64,000 bases of DNA from Pseudarthrobacter sp. SSS035 (GCF_023273875.1 NZ_CP096882.1:1488001-1552000); one strand, 5' to 3'; counted from the first letter of the stretch, positions 44,330-53,579 are shown. Made by a program: numbers and translations. Notes: a model not told the origin generated them from the letters alone.

Positions 44330-45133
44330 ATGGATGCCACGCTTGAAGATGTACCGCCTCGGCTTCGAGCAATGCTTCGAATGCTGCTGACGAAATGTAT
44401 CGATGACGAACGCGTACGCTCAGTCTGGCTCGAAGGCTCGGTAGCAAGGGGATTGGCAGATGACTGGAGCGACATCGACCTTCACCTAGCAGTAATGGAA
44501 CCGGAGAACTTCGCTGCCATCGAATGGCTCGATTCCGAGGTGCACCTGGTCCTCTCAGATGCTATCCCTGAACTGACGGGAGCGTTTATCTGCCTTACTT
44601 CCGACTGGATCCACATCGACTTGAATGTTCACTCTTCGGAAAACGAACTCCCGTCCGATGGAGCGCGCCACATTCTACTTGACCGCGACGGTCTAATTCA
44701 GGACAGACCAAACGCACAACGCCCTCCCGATCAGCCGTTCTTTCCCGCCCAGGATGTCCAGATTTTTTTGTACTTCCTCGGCAAGACGGTCGCGTCGGTT
44801 CATCGCTCCGATCTCATCGCACTTTCGCAGGCTACAGCGATGATGCGTGATCGTCTGCTGGTCAATCTGGGACGGTCAATAAGCGGCTTGGCCAGCATTT
44901 GAGCGATGAACAAATGCAATGCCTGCACTCCGAATCCCATTCTCAGCTAGGAGCAGGGAGTTCCTGCTTTTGGGCTCAGCGAGCTCAGCCTTCGAGACGC
45001 ACAGCAGAGCATGGCAAACGTCTATCTGAGCAGGGCGCGCAAGCTCGCCGAGGAGTGCGAAGCGGCTTGGCCGTTGGAGCTCGAACAGGCTACCAAACAG
45101 CTCCTGCACCGTGAATTGCAGATGGCCTGGTAA
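44330..45133 (+). pseudogene. Nucleotidyltransferase-domain protein, internally scrambled
   Basis: The first frame to 44902 holds an aminoglycoside-adenylyltransferase-like core: GSVARGLADDWSDIDLHL with both catalytic Asp residues, GAFICLTSDWIHIDLNVH and FLYFLGKTVAS. After RDRLLVN the order is disturbed. KRLGQHLSDEQMQCLHS follows in another frame, then a segment whose reverse complement reads NSLLLAENGIRSAG. The C-terminus (LSELSLRDAQQSMANVYLSRARKLAEE, family match) resumes in a third frame to 45133. The LLLAENGIR block normally sits before KRL, so it has been moved and inverted. Confidence 0.82.
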
Positions 45134-45375
45134 CGCCTGATCCTCGCGGCTGATCAGACTCGAGGGGATCTGTCCCGCTAAGGGTTCCCAAACGGAACGG
45201 AGGCGACGCATCAGACGAGCGACAACGTCACCAACCGCTGCGCGTCGGCATATGTCCTTTCGGGCATCGTCGGGCATTGCCATTTCGGCCCCAGGCCTAG
45301 GATGCGATTTTTCTGGACCGCGCCAGATCAGACGGCGTGCGAGCCGCCCGAGCCGGCCTTCGCCATACTGGATCT

Positions 45376-45918
45376 ATGCAGGCGACGACGGTGTTGGTCG
45401 AGGGCGAGAGTGACCGGATGGCGGTCGAGACACTGGCCCTTCGCCTTGGCCATGATCTGACAGCCGAGCGAGTGACGGTCGCGCCGATGGGAGGCGCGAC
45501 CAGTATCGTCCACTTCCTTGACCGTTACGGCCCGGACGGCGCAGGCCACCGGTTGCTCGGCTTGTGTGATGCAGGGGAGTCTCGTGGCATCGCTCGAGCG
45601 CTCGCCCGGGCAGGCGTCGGGTCCGGTTCGCTGGCCGATCTTGGGTTCCACGTCTGTCACGCCGACCTGGAGGACGAACTCATCCGCTGCCTTGGGGTCG
45701 ATGGCGTGCTCGACGTCATCGCGGCTCAGGGCGAGCTCGCGTCGTTCCGGATCCTCCAACGCCAGCCGTCACAGCGAGAGCGGCCGATAACGGCGCAGTT
45801 GCGCCGGTTCTTCGGGGGACGCAGCGGCAACAAGGTCCGATACGCAGGCCTACTCATCGACGCATTGCCAGCTGGGCAGGCACCCCCGCCGCTCGACCGC
45901 CTCGTTTCATCATTCTGA
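45376..45918 (+). CDS. TOPRIM nucleotidyltransferase/hydrolase-domain protein
   Basis: 180 residues. The TOPRIM signature is LVEGESDRMAVETLA (catalytic Glu), followed by AGLCDAGES-like (LLGLCDAGES) and a VCHADLEDELIRCLG acidic stretch. Such small proteins are related to the nuclease part of OLD-family enzymes but lack the ATPase. A DNA-processing or defence role is possible; no partner gene is adjacent. It is the last gene of the variable interval before disA. Confidence 0.78.
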   Translation: MQATTVLVEGESDRMAVETLALRLGHDLTAERVTVAPMGGATSIVHFLDRYGPDGAGHRLLGLCDAGESRGIARALARAGVGSGSLADLGFHVCHADLEDELIRCLGVDGVLDVIAAQGELASFRILQRQPSQRERPITAQLRRFFGGRSGNKVRYAGLLIDALPAGQAPPPLDRLVSSF

Positions 45919-46154
45919 TGTGACCACCACCCAAACAGGCCACAAACGCCTCCCGGGCGGCCGCCGTCGAACGCGTTCCCGAGGCACTTCGCGGCAACCC
46001 CTAATGAGGCACTTTGGGGCTTGTCCGTGCGGTTATTGCCGCTTCTTACCTCTATCATGGAGCTTGCGGGAAACTGAGTACTTTTGATCCTGCCGGCGGA
46101 GTGTAAAACCGGCATACCTGCGGGCGGCAGTCTGCACCTTTGAAGGGAACACCT

Positions 46155-47231
46155 ATGGCTCGGAGCCCCGAAGAATCGCTCAAGGCGACTCTGGGCAGAG
46201 TGGCTCCAGGCACGCCGTTGCGCGATGGGCTGGAACGCATCCTCCGGGGGCGGACCGGTGCGCTGATCGTACTGGGCTCGGACCGGACCATCGAGTCCAT
46301 CTGTTCCGGCGGGTTCGACATCGGCATCGATTTCTCCCCCACAAGGCTCCGCGAACTGGCCAAGATGGACGGCGCCATCATCTGCGACAAGGACGCCGGG
46401 AACATTCTGCGCGCCGCGGTCCAGTTGGTCCCGGACTCAAGCATCGAAACCCAGGAATCCGGCACGCGGCACCGCACGGCGGAGCGTGTGGCCATCCAGA
46501 CCGGCGTTCCCGTGATTTCCGTCAGCCAGTCCATGCAGATCATCGCCCTCTATGTGAACGGGCTCCGGCACGTGCTGGAGGGATCCGAGAAGGTCCTGGC
46601 CCGCGCCAACCAGGCCCTCGCCACGCTGGAACGGTACCGTTCGCGGCTGGACCAGGTGACCAGTTCCCTGTCCGCCCTGGAGATCGAGGCCATGGTGACC
46701 GTCCGTGACGTCGCGGTCACCCTGCAGCGCCAGGAAATGGTCCGCCGGATCTCCGAGGAAATCTCGCAGTATGTCCTGGAACTTGGCGAGGACGGGCGCC
46801 TGCTGTCCCTCCAGCTCGATGAGCTCACGGTGGGCCGCGGCCCCGGCAGCGACGTCATCATCCGCGACTACGCCGGACCGGACGCGTCCCCCGAGGACAT
46901 CGAACGGGCCGTCAGTGCGCTGGTGAATCTCGGCCCCACAGAGCTGATCGACCTGGGCAAGATCTCCGGGATCGTCGGTTTCGCCGGCGGCGAGGCCAAC
47001 CTCGACGCCGTGGTGCAGCCCCGCGGCTACCGCCTGCTGTCCGGCCTCAAGGCAGTCCCCAAGGCTGTTGCCGACCGCCTGGTGGACCACTTCGGCGGCC
47101 TGCAGTTCCTGATGGCGGCCACCATCGACGACCTCATGACCGTCGACGGCATCGGCGACCAGCGCGCCCGGACGGTCCGCGAAGGCCTGAGCCGCATGGC
47201 CGAAGCCAGCCTGCTGGACCGCTTCCTCTAA
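46155..47231 (+). CDS. disA: Diadenylate cyclase (c-di-AMP synthase) DisA
   Basis: 358 residues from the ATG after GAAGGGA. The catalytic motifs DGA (72-74, KMDGAIICDKD) and RHR (105-107, GTRHRTAER) are intact. A helical spine and a C-terminal helix-hairpin-helix DNA-binding domain follow (IDDLMTVDGIGDQRARTVREGL, family match). It scans DNA for branched structures and makes c-di-AMP. Confidence 0.97.
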   Translation: MARSPEESLKATLGRVAPGTPLRDGLERILRGRTGALIVLGSDRTIESICSGGFDIGIDFSPTRLRELAKMDGAIICDKDAGNILRAAVQLVPDSSIETQESGTRHRTAERVAIQTGVPVISVSQSMQIIALYVNGLRHVLEGSEKVLARANQALATLERYRSRLDQVTSSLSALEIEAMVTVRDVAVTLQRQEMVRRISEEISQYVLELGEDGRLLSLQLDELTVGRGPGSDVIIRDYAGPDASPEDIERAVSALVNLGPTELIDLGKISGIVGFAGGEANLDAVVQPRGYRLLSGLKAVPKAVADRLVDHFGGLQFLMAATIDDLMTVDGIGDQRARTVREGLSRMAEASLLDRFL

Positions 47232-47263
47232 TCCCCACCGGAGTGGGCCCAGGATAGGGCGGA

Positions 47264-47947
47264 TCAGCTGAGCTGGAACACTGCCTTGGGGCTGGCCCTC
47301 GAGCCGAGCTTGGCCGTGAAAATGTAGTACGCCCCGCCTGCTCCGGGCTTGGCCTCGATGGGGCTGCAGCCTTCCAGCGTGCGGTTCCGGGCCCACGGGA
47401 AGTTCGCCGTTTCGCTGGCACCGGCGGCAATCGTCTTCACCAGGTCTTCGCTTTCGGCCTGGCAGTCCTTGGACGAGAAGATCCTGTCCGCGCCGCTGGT
47501 CACCAGAAACTCCATCTGGGACGTCCCGATGTTCACCTCGCAGGGCATGGTTCCGCCGTTGGTCACCTTCAGGGTGAGCAGCGGGTTCTCCTCGGGGCCG
47601 TAGGCGGCTTTGTCGGTCGACGCGGACACCGTCACCAGGTTTTGGTTGCAGGAAGGCGTGGGTGTGGGAGTGGGTTCGCTGCCTGCAGGTTCCGACGGTG
47701 AGGCACCGGAGGCGGGGGCCGTTTCAGTTGCACCGTCGGTGGAGGATGCCTGCTCGGTGCCGCTGAAGGCGCCTGCCACGGCAAAGCCACCGAACGTGAG
47801 CGCCACCGCCATCAGCAGGGCTGTTCCCACAAACAGCCGACGGCGGCGGTACACGGCTGCGCTCGGCTGCCGGGTAGCGCCGGACCCGCCCCGGGAACCG
47901 GATGCGGATGCCGTCTTGCGCGGTGATGAATTGCCTTGCCTGCCCAT
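47264..47947 (-). CDS. Membrane-anchored DUF4232-like protein
   Basis: 227 residues. A basic, Ser-rich N-terminus is followed by one membrane segment (VGTALLMAVALTFGGFAVAGAF), a Pro/Thr linker (PTPTPTPSCNQN) and an outer beta-rich domain (LLTLKVTNGGTMPCEVNIG). It faces disA convergently. Function unknown. Confidence 0.7.
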   Translation of the reverse strand: MGRQGNSSPRKTASASGSRGGSGATRQPSAAVYRRRRLFVGTALLMAVALTFGGFAVAGAFSGTEQASSTDGATETAPASGASPSEPAGSEPTPTPTPSCNQNLVTVSASTDKAAYGPEENPLLTLKVTNGGTMPCEVNIGTSQMEFLVTSGADRIFSSKDCQAESEDLVKTIAAGASETANFPWARNRTLEGCSPIEAKPGAGGAYYIFTAKLGSRASPKAVFQLS

Positions 47948-48099
47948 CCTTCTAGGCTAGAGAACCCGCCGGATTCTGCCGTCCCACCACGCCGGTCCCC
48001 CGGCCAACGCTAGGTCACAGTTTTTCCGCGGCATCTTCGCGCGGCCTCCCGCGAATCCACTACAGTGTTGGGATCGACGCTACAACCCTTTCCCCAGCC

Positions 48100-49089
48100 A
48101 TGCCCGCGGACGGCGCCCCCGTTACGGCCCAGTTCGGCACGGATGACCTCCGCCCCGACCAGCTCGCGGCCCTGCACCGCAGGATCACCGGCTGGTTCGC
48201 CGAGACGGCGAGGGACTTGCCCTGGCGCGAACGCCACTGCTCACCGTGGGGAGTCCTGGTCAGCGAGGTCATGCTGCAGCAGACCCCAGTGGTGCGGGTG
48301 CTGCCTGTCTGGCGGGAATGGCTCGGGCACTGGCCCACCCCCGCCGCCCTCGCCGGCGAGCCTGCAGGGGAAGCCGTCCGCTCCTGGGGAAGGCTCGGCT
48401 ACCCCCGCCGGGCACTCCGCCTGCACGCAGCCGCCGCTGCCATCGTCCGCGACCACGGCGGCAAGGTCCCCGACAATTACACGGAGCTGTTGGCCCTGCC
48501 CGGGGTGGGCAGCTACACGGCCGCGGCCGTTGCCGCCTTTGCCTTCGAACGCCGGGAGACTGTGGTGGACACGAACATCCGGCGTGTGCACGCGCGCCTG
48601 GTCTCCGGCGTCGCGCTCCCCTCACCATCGCTGAACGCTGCGGAGATGCGGCTCGCGGCGGAACTGCTGCCGGACGACGTCGGGACCTCCGTGCACTGGA
48701 ATGCTGCGGTGATGGAACTGGGGGCGCTGGTCTGCACGGCGCGGGCGCCCAAGTGCGCGGACTGCCCGGTGCGGGACTCCTGTGCGTGGCTGGCAGCCGG
48801 TGCGCCGCCGCCGTCGTACGTTCCCAAAGGTCAGGCGTGGCACGGAACTGACCGGCAGGTCCGGGGTGCCGTGATGGCTGTGCTCCGGCTTGCGGACGCA
48901 CCGGTGCCGGCGGAAATGTTCCAGCGGGAGCCTGCTGACCTGGGCTTCGCGGCGGACGGAATCGGCGTGCCCCTGTCCGCACTGCACCGCCTGAACTCCG
49001 CGCCGGAACAGCTCGAACGTGCCATTGCCGGCCTCCTTGGCGACGGGCTGGCCGAGCTGCACCAGGGCGGCTACCGGCTGCCTGCCTGA
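48100..49089 (+). CDS. mutY: A/G-specific adenine glycosylase
   Basis: 329 residues. Catalytic Glu 56 (SEVMLQQTPV), helix-hairpin-helix LPGVGSYTAAAVAAFAF and Asp 157 (VVDTNIRRVHAR) are present. The iron-sulfur cluster Cys set is C-x6-C-x2-C-x5-C (CTARAPKCADCPVRDSC). It removes adenine opposite 8-oxoguanine. The C-terminal NUDIX-like recognition domain is reduced, as in other Actinobacteria. Confidence 0.95.
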   Translation: MPADGAPVTAQFGTDDLRPDQLAALHRRITGWFAETARDLPWRERHCSPWGVLVSEVMLQQTPVVRVLPVWREWLGHWPTPAALAGEPAGEAVRSWGRLGYPRRALRLHAAAAAIVRDHGGKVPDNYTELLALPGVGSYTAAAVAAFAFERRETVVDTNIRRVHARLVSGVALPSPSLNAAEMRLAAELLPDDVGTSVHWNAAVMELGALVCTARAPKCADCPVRDSCAWLAAGAPPPSYVPKGQAWHGTDRQVRGAVMAVLRLADAPVPAEMFQREPADLGFAADGIGVPLSALHRLNSAPEQLERAIAGLLGDGLAELHQGGYRLPA

Positions 49090-49153
49090 GCCGCCTTTAG
49101 GGTGGCCCGCGCCCGATGGCATACTTTCTGGTGACTCAAACCGGGGGAAATTC

Positions 49154-49585
49154 ATGAGAATCGTGCTGTACGTCATCTGGGCACTGTTTGTTGCGGGCGT
49201 CATTTTTGCGCTGGTCCATTCGCTGCGGAAAGCCAAGCGGCAGGAAAAACTGATCGCCGGCTGGCCAAAGGTCCAGGCGACCGTCACCGGCAACGTGGCG
49301 GGCTGGACACATGGCGGAGGCGGCTCAACGCGGAGCCGCCGCTTCTACCCCACGTACCAGTTCGCCGACCCCAACGGGACCCTGTTTGCCGGCGAATCCG
49401 AGGTTTCGTACGCCAACCGGCAGGCACCGGGATCGCCCCTGGCAGTGGCCTACAACCCGGCGAATCCCAACCAGTCATTCCAGGTGGCCTCCGAATCGAA
49501 AATGGTGATCGGGTGCCTCATGCCGGTCTTCGTATTTTTCGCCCTACTGCTGTTCTGGGTCGCCGGCGCTTTCCCGCTGGGCTGA
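49154..49585 (+). CDS. DUF3592-like membrane protein (copy 1)
   Basis: 143 residues: one N-terminal membrane segment, a beta-rich outer domain (WPKVQATVTGNVAGW, YPTYQFADPNG, YNPANPNQS) and one C-terminal membrane segment. This is the DUF3592 layout. It is followed three bases later by a paralogue of the same length. Function unknown. Confidence 0.78.
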   Translation: MRIVLYVIWALFVAGVIFALVHSLRKAKRQEKLIAGWPKVQATVTGNVAGWTHGGGGSTRSRRFYPTYQFADPNGTLFAGESEVSYANRQAPGSPLAVAYNPANPNQSFQVASESKMVIGCLMPVFVFFALLLFWVAGAFPLG

Positions 49586-49588
49586 GCC

Positions 49589-50020
49589 GTGGACTCCCTG
49601 AAAATGCTGTTCATCGTCCTGCCCGGGCTTTTCCTTGCCGCGGGCCTGATCCTGATGGGGCTGTCCCTGGCCGCGTCCTTCCGCCGCAAACGTTCCATGG
49701 CGGGGTGGCAGGAGGCTTCGGCCACCGTCACGGGAAACCTGCACGGCACGGACGGACCCGCGAGCAACGGCCGGAACCGGTTTGCGCCGTCGTACGAATT
49801 CGCGGACGCCGGGGGAAAACGCTGGCTGGGGCAGGCCGATATCTACAGCCAGGACCAGGCGATCATCGGCACGCACATACCCGTGGTCTACAACCCGGCC
49901 AATCCCGCCGAATCCACGCTGCCGGTCTTCGCTGTTGCCAAAGGCCGGCTGGCCACAGGTCTCATTATGGTGATCTTTGGGGCCACAGCCATAACAATGT
50001 TTGCATCACTTTCCTGGTAG
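49589..50020 (+). CDS. DUF3592-like membrane protein (copy 2)
   Basis: 143 residues, GTG start. It shares the order and motifs of its neighbour (WQEASATVTGNLHG, APSYEFADAGG, YNPANPAES), so the pair arose by tandem duplication. The two may form a hetero-complex; this is inference. Confidence 0.78.
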   Translation: MDSLKMLFIVLPGLFLAAGLILMGLSLAASFRRKRSMAGWQEASATVTGNLHGTDGPASNGRNRFAPSYEFADAGGKRWLGQADIYSQDQAIIGTHIPVVYNPANPAESTLPVFAVAKGRLATGLIMVIFGATAITMFASLSW

Positions 50021-50056
50021 CAATGCGGGCTTCCGGCTCCGGATTTACCCTGAAGT

Positions 50057-50551
50057 ATGGGCAAGTCCGGGGTACTTCTGGCACTGATGACGACGGCGGT
50101 TCTCACCTCCGGCTGCTACTACTACTACCCCGTCCCGCCGCCGTGCCCTGCCATCGCCCAGGCCACTGCCGTCTCGGTGACAGTGGCGCGGGAGTACGTG
50201 GCGCAGGTGGGGTCGTTGCGCCTGAAGGCCTGCCAGGACGGCGTCTGTAAGGAAGCCGCCGTCGAGCTTTTTCCCGGCACTGCCTCGATTGACCAAGGCT
50301 GCGCACCGGACGGGGTCTGCTCTGCCACGGCGTCCCCGGACGGGACCATGATCGGGATGCTGATGCTGGAGTCCCTCACGGAGGCCCCGATGGCGCTGAC
50401 CGCCACGGGTACTTCTGCTGGCGGATCCGCCCTCCCTGTGCGCACCTTGGATTTCCGGCCCCGCGGCGCCTACCCCTACGGGGAGCATTGCGGGAGGTTC
50501 GTCACGGCGTCGGTGATTCTCGACGCCGAGGGACTGCGACAAGCCGTTTGA
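50057..50551 (+). CDS. Hypothetical lipoprotein
   Basis: 164 residues. The signal ends in AVLTSGCYYYYP, so the mature protein starts with Cys followed by four Tyr. Four more Cys residues could form disulfides. No known family. It follows the DUF3592 pair on the same strand. Confidence 0.65.
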   Translation: MGKSGVLLALMTTAVLTSGCYYYYPVPPPCPAIAQATAVSVTVAREYVAQVGSLRLKACQDGVCKEAAVELFPGTASIDQGCAPDGVCSATASPDGTMIGMLMLESLTEAPMALTATGTSAGGSALPVRTLDFRPRGAYPYGEHCGRFVTASVILDAEGLRQAV

Positions 50552-50684
50552 CCGCCCTCGCTGGCGACAAATAAGCCCCGTCAAGCCCCGCCCTTGACTT
50601 CCACTCAGGACACTTCTACGGTCTGTATTACCAGCATCGGCAACGTTGGATTTAGCACAGGTTCCCCGCCGGGAAGGGGTAAGG

Positions 50685-50978
50685 ATGCCACTTTCAGATA
50701 GGGAGCGGAAACAGCTCGAGGAGCTGGAGTCGGGCCTGGCGGCAGACGACCCCAGGCTCGCTGAGGAACTCTCGACCGGCTCGGTGGGCCTCAGGTTTGG
50801 GCGCCGTATCTACCTCGGTGCCATTGCATGCCTGCTCGGGCTGGTGTTGCTTATTGTCGGGGTCAGCACGCAGATCATCGCGGTCGGCGTCGGCGGTTTC
50901 CTGCTGATGGGAGCCGGCACGTACCTGCTCGTGGACAAGCGGTCCTTTAGCTTGGGCCGCAGCAGCCAGGTCAAATAG
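50685..50978 (+). CDS. DUF3040-family membrane protein
   Basis: 97 residues from the ATG preceded by GGAAGGGGTAAGG. The N-terminus (MPLSDRERKQLEELESGLAADDPRLAEEL, family match) is the DUF3040 hallmark, with two membrane segments behind it. Common in Actinobacteria; function unknown. Confidence 0.9.
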   Translation: MPLSDRERKQLEELESGLAADDPRLAEELSTGSVGLRFGRRIYLGAIACLLGLVLLIVGVSTQIIAVGVGGFLLMGAGTYLLVDKRSFSLGRSSQVK

Positions 50979-50995
50979 GCAACTCAGGCCACGGC

Positions 50996-51703
50996 CTACG
51001 GCTCGCCGAAGCCTGCCTGCACCAAGCCGCCGACGTAGTTCAGGGCGCGCTCGGCGTCGGGCCCCCAAGCCTCGATATGGAGCAGGGATCCCTTGCCTGC
51101 CGCCAGGGTCATTAGGGACGTCATTGACGCGCCATCCACCCCGTTGACCGTGACCTCGGCGTTGAGGGACGCCAGACCGCCCGCGATCTTGGCGGCCGGA
51201 CGGGCGTGCATGCCGGCCTCATTCACCAGTTCGAAGTCGCCGGTGAAGTCCGGTCCTGAACCGGTGACGGACCCTTCAGCCACGGTGCTTTCGGCGAGCA
51301 CCCGCGAAGCAGCCGCCACCTCCGGTCCCAATCCGTAGACCGCTTCGGCGGCACGTTTGACTGCCTTCACGTCGGCGCCGCCCTGTGCGGCCACGGCGGC
51401 AGCCACGAGGCCTTCCACCAGGGGCGCGTCCGCCAGGAGCACGCCGGCCGGCTCCTCCACGAGCTCCAGGGCCGATTCCGCCGTCATCACTGCCGATCCC
51501 AGGTCCGTCAGGACCACCACGCCATCGCCGCCGGCCGCCTTGTCCAGGGCAGACATGACTTTCTCCAGGCTCGTTCCGATCCTGCCGTCGGCGGTGCCCC
51601 CGGCGGCGAGGATTACGACGTCGGGCGCCATCTGGGCGGCAAGCTCCACGGCGCCGTCGGCAATTTTTTCGCTATGGGACACCACCACCAGGCGAACCGT
51701 CAT
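50996..51703 (-). CDS. dhaM: PTS-dependent dihydroxyacetone kinase phosphotransferase DhaM (EIIA-HPr)
   Basis: 235 residues in two domains. The N-terminal EIIA-mannose-type domain carries the phospho-His at about residue 10 (VVSHSEKIADG). The C-terminal HPr domain has its active His in NEAGMHARPAA. There is no EI domain, unlike E. coli DhaM. It passes phosphate from the PTS to DhaL. It overlaps dhaL by four bases. Confidence 0.93.
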   Translation of the reverse strand: MTVRLVVVSHSEKIADGAVELAAQMAPDVVILAAGGTADGRIGTSLEKVMSALDKAAGGDGVVVLTDLGSAVMTAESALELVEEPAGVLLADAPLVEGLVAAAVAAQGGADVKAVKRAAEAVYGLGPEVAAASRVLAESTVAEGSVTGSGPDFTGDFELVNEAGMHARPAAKIAGGLASLNAEVTVNGVDGASMTSLMTLAAGKGSLLHIEAWGPDAERALNYVGGLVQAGFGEP

Positions 51704-52332
51704 GCTGCGGCCCCAACAGCAGCCCGGAGAATGAGGGCGCTGGAGGCGGCCCCGGGATCGCGGTGGCCCGCGCTCCGCTCCCCCAGGTAGCTGGCGCGGC
51801 CTTTGCGGGCCACCAGCGGATCGGTGGCCACGGCTCCGGCCTCAGCCGCCTCGGCTGCGGCGATCAGCACGCCAAGGACGTTGTCTGTGCCGTCCGCCGC
51901 GGCGGCCTGCGCCGCCTCCGCGGCTGGGGTCCAGGCATCCACCATGGTCTTGTCGCCGGACTCAGCCTTGCCCCGGGCCACGATCCCGTCGCGTGCAGCC
52001 ACAAGTGCGTCGGCGAGGCGCCCCGGATCGATCTCGGCGGCATCGCCCAAAGCGGTGGAGGCCCGCAGGAACGCGGTTCCGTACAAGGGCCCCGCGGCGC
52101 CGCCCACCTTGGACATCAGGGTCATGGCAGTCAGCTTCAAGGCCGCGCCGGGCGTCTCAGGCTGCGCTTCAGCCAGTTTCTCCAGCACCGCCTGGAAGCC
52201 GCGGTCCATGTTCTCGCCGTGGTCCGAGTCCCCGATCGCACGGTCGAGTTCGATGAGCCACACCCGGTTTTCCGCCATGGCCTGGGCGCAGAGAGTCAGC
52301 CATCTGACGGCCCATTTCACGTCCAGCACCAC
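51700..52332 (-). CDS. dhaL: Dihydroxyacetone kinase subunit DhaL
   Basis: 210 residues from a GTG two bases after the dhaK stop; a longer reading into dhaK is unlikely. The ADP/Mg-binding motif IGDSDHGENM (Asp residues) and KVGGAAGPLYGTAFL are typical. It carries ADP as a cofactor re-phosphorylated by DhaM and phosphorylates dihydroxyacetone bound to DhaK. Confidence 0.94.
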   Translation of the reverse strand: MVLDVKWAVRWLTLCAQAMAENRVWLIELDRAIGDSDHGENMDRGFQAVLEKLAEAQPETPGAALKLTAMTLMSKVGGAAGPLYGTAFLRASTALGDAAEIDPGRLADALVAARDGIVARGKAESGDKTMVDAWTPAAEAAQAAAADGTDNVLGVLIAAAEAAEAGAVATDPLVARKGRASYLGERSAGHRDPGAASSALILRAAVGAAA

Positions 52333-52334
52333 GG

Positions 52335-53336
52335 TTACACGCCCCAACGCAGGGCTGCGGTGTGCACCGGAGCGTCCCACAGCTGCGTCAGTTCATCGTC
52401 GAGCCGGAGCACCGAGATGGAGCAGCCCTGCATTTCCAGGGACGTGATGTAGTTCCCTACCAGCGAGCGTTCGACGGCGGCTCCACGTTCTGCGATCACC
52501 TGGGCAGCGCGGCGGTAGACGATGTACAGCTCGCTCAGGGGGGTCCCGCCCATGCCGTTGACGAACAGCAATACTTTCTCGCCGCCGGTGATGCCCAGGT
52601 CGCTGAGGACCGGGTCCAGCAGGCGGTCCGTGATGCCGTCAGCGTTCTCCATCGGGATTTTGTGCCGGCCGGGCTCGCCATGGATGCCGATGCCGATCTC
52701 GATCTCATCATCCGCCAGGTCGAAACTGGGCGTTCCCGCATGCGGTACTGTGCACGCGGACAGCGCAACCCCCATGGTGCGGACGTTGCTGTTGACGCGG
52801 TCACCGATCGCGGCCACGGCATCGAGGCTATCGCCCCGCTCAGCCGCGGCGCCGGCGATTTTCTCCACCAGAACGGTGCCGCCCACTCCGCGGCGGCCTG
52901 CGGTATACAGGGAGTCCTCCACCGCGACGTCGTCATTGACCAGGACGGTGCGGATGTCCACACCTTCGGCCTGCGCCAGTTCCGCTGCGGTCTCAAAGTT
53001 CAGGACGTCGCCGGTGTAGTTCTTCACGATATGGACGACCCCGGCGCCCGAGTTAACGGCGAGCGTCGCCGGAAGTATCTGGTCCGGCGTCGGCGAGGTG
53101 AACACCGCCCCCGGCACGGCGGCGTCGAGCATTCCCAGCCCGACAAACCCGGCGTGGAGCGGCTCGTGGCCGCTACCCCCGCCGGAGACGAGTCCGACCT
53201 TCCCTGCCACCGGCGCGTCTTTGCGCGTGACGTACTTCGGATCGGCAGTGACGGTGACGAGTCCCGCGTGGGCCAGACCGAATCCTTCGACGGATTCGTC
53301 AACCACGGAACGGGGATCATTGATGAGCTTTTTCAT
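52335..53336 (-). CDS. dhaK: Dihydroxyacetone kinase subunit DhaK
   Basis: 333 residues. The substrate-binding His is in IGIGIHGEPGRHK, and the fold motifs VSGGGSGHEPLHAGFVG and VNGMGGTPLSELY are present. It binds dihydroxyacetone covalently as a hemiaminal. First gene of dhaKLM. Two inverted repeats lie upstream (53435-53466 and 53510-53529). Confidence 0.95.
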   Translation of the reverse strand: MKKLINDPRSVVDESVEGFGLAHAGLVTVTADPKYVTRKDAPVAGKVGLVSGGGSGHEPLHAGFVGLGMLDAAVPGAVFTSPTPDQILPATLAVNSGAGVVHIVKNYTGDVLNFETAAELAQAEGVDIRTVLVNDDVAVEDSLYTAGRRGVGGTVLVEKIAGAAAERGDSLDAVAAIGDRVNSNVRTMGVALSACTVPHAGTPSFDLADDEIEIGIGIHGEPGRHKIPMENADGITDRLLDPVLSDLGITGGEKVLLFVNGMGGTPLSELYIVYRRAAQVIAERGAAVERSLVGNYITSLEMQGCSISVLRLDDELTQLWDAPVHTAALRWGV

Positions 53337-53434
53337 GGCAGAACTCCTGGGGTGTGGGTGCTTCCTGGAGGATGCACTTTGACCCTACTACCGCCGCCTG
53401 AAGTCCGGTAGCCTGCGACGATGCGGCGGAAGCG

Positions 53435-53466
53435 GTAAGGGACAGCCCCCAATGACTGTCCCTTAC
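53435..53466. repeat. 11-bp perfect inverted repeat upstream of dhaK
   Basis: GTAAGGGACAG and CTGTCCCTTAC are separated by ten bases, about 100 bases before the dhaK start. It could be an operator or a weak hairpin. Confidence 0.6.
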
Positions 53467-53509
53467 GGCAGGCCCCACACTGCAACCCTGACAGTTTATC
53501 CATCAATTC

Positions 53510-53529
53510 GACATAAAGCTATTTATGTC
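53510..53529. promoter_or_regulatory. Palindromic operator candidate GACATAAA-N4-TTTATGTC
   Basis: A perfect 8-bp inverted repeat with a four-base spacer in an AT-rich patch between dhaK and the upstream acetyltransferase gene. It is symmetric like a dimeric regulator site, about 175-195 bases from dhaK. No regulator gene is adjacent. Confidence 0.5.
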
Positions 53530-53579
53530 ACAGGGCGCCTTGTTGCCGGGGTTGCCCGCGGCAGGGTGATTGGGGGTGC

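Noticed and set aside
44876..45283. A minus-strand frame containing NSLLLAENGIRSAG
   Set aside because: It arises from the inverted fragment of the nucleotidyltransferase pseudogene, not from a separate gene.
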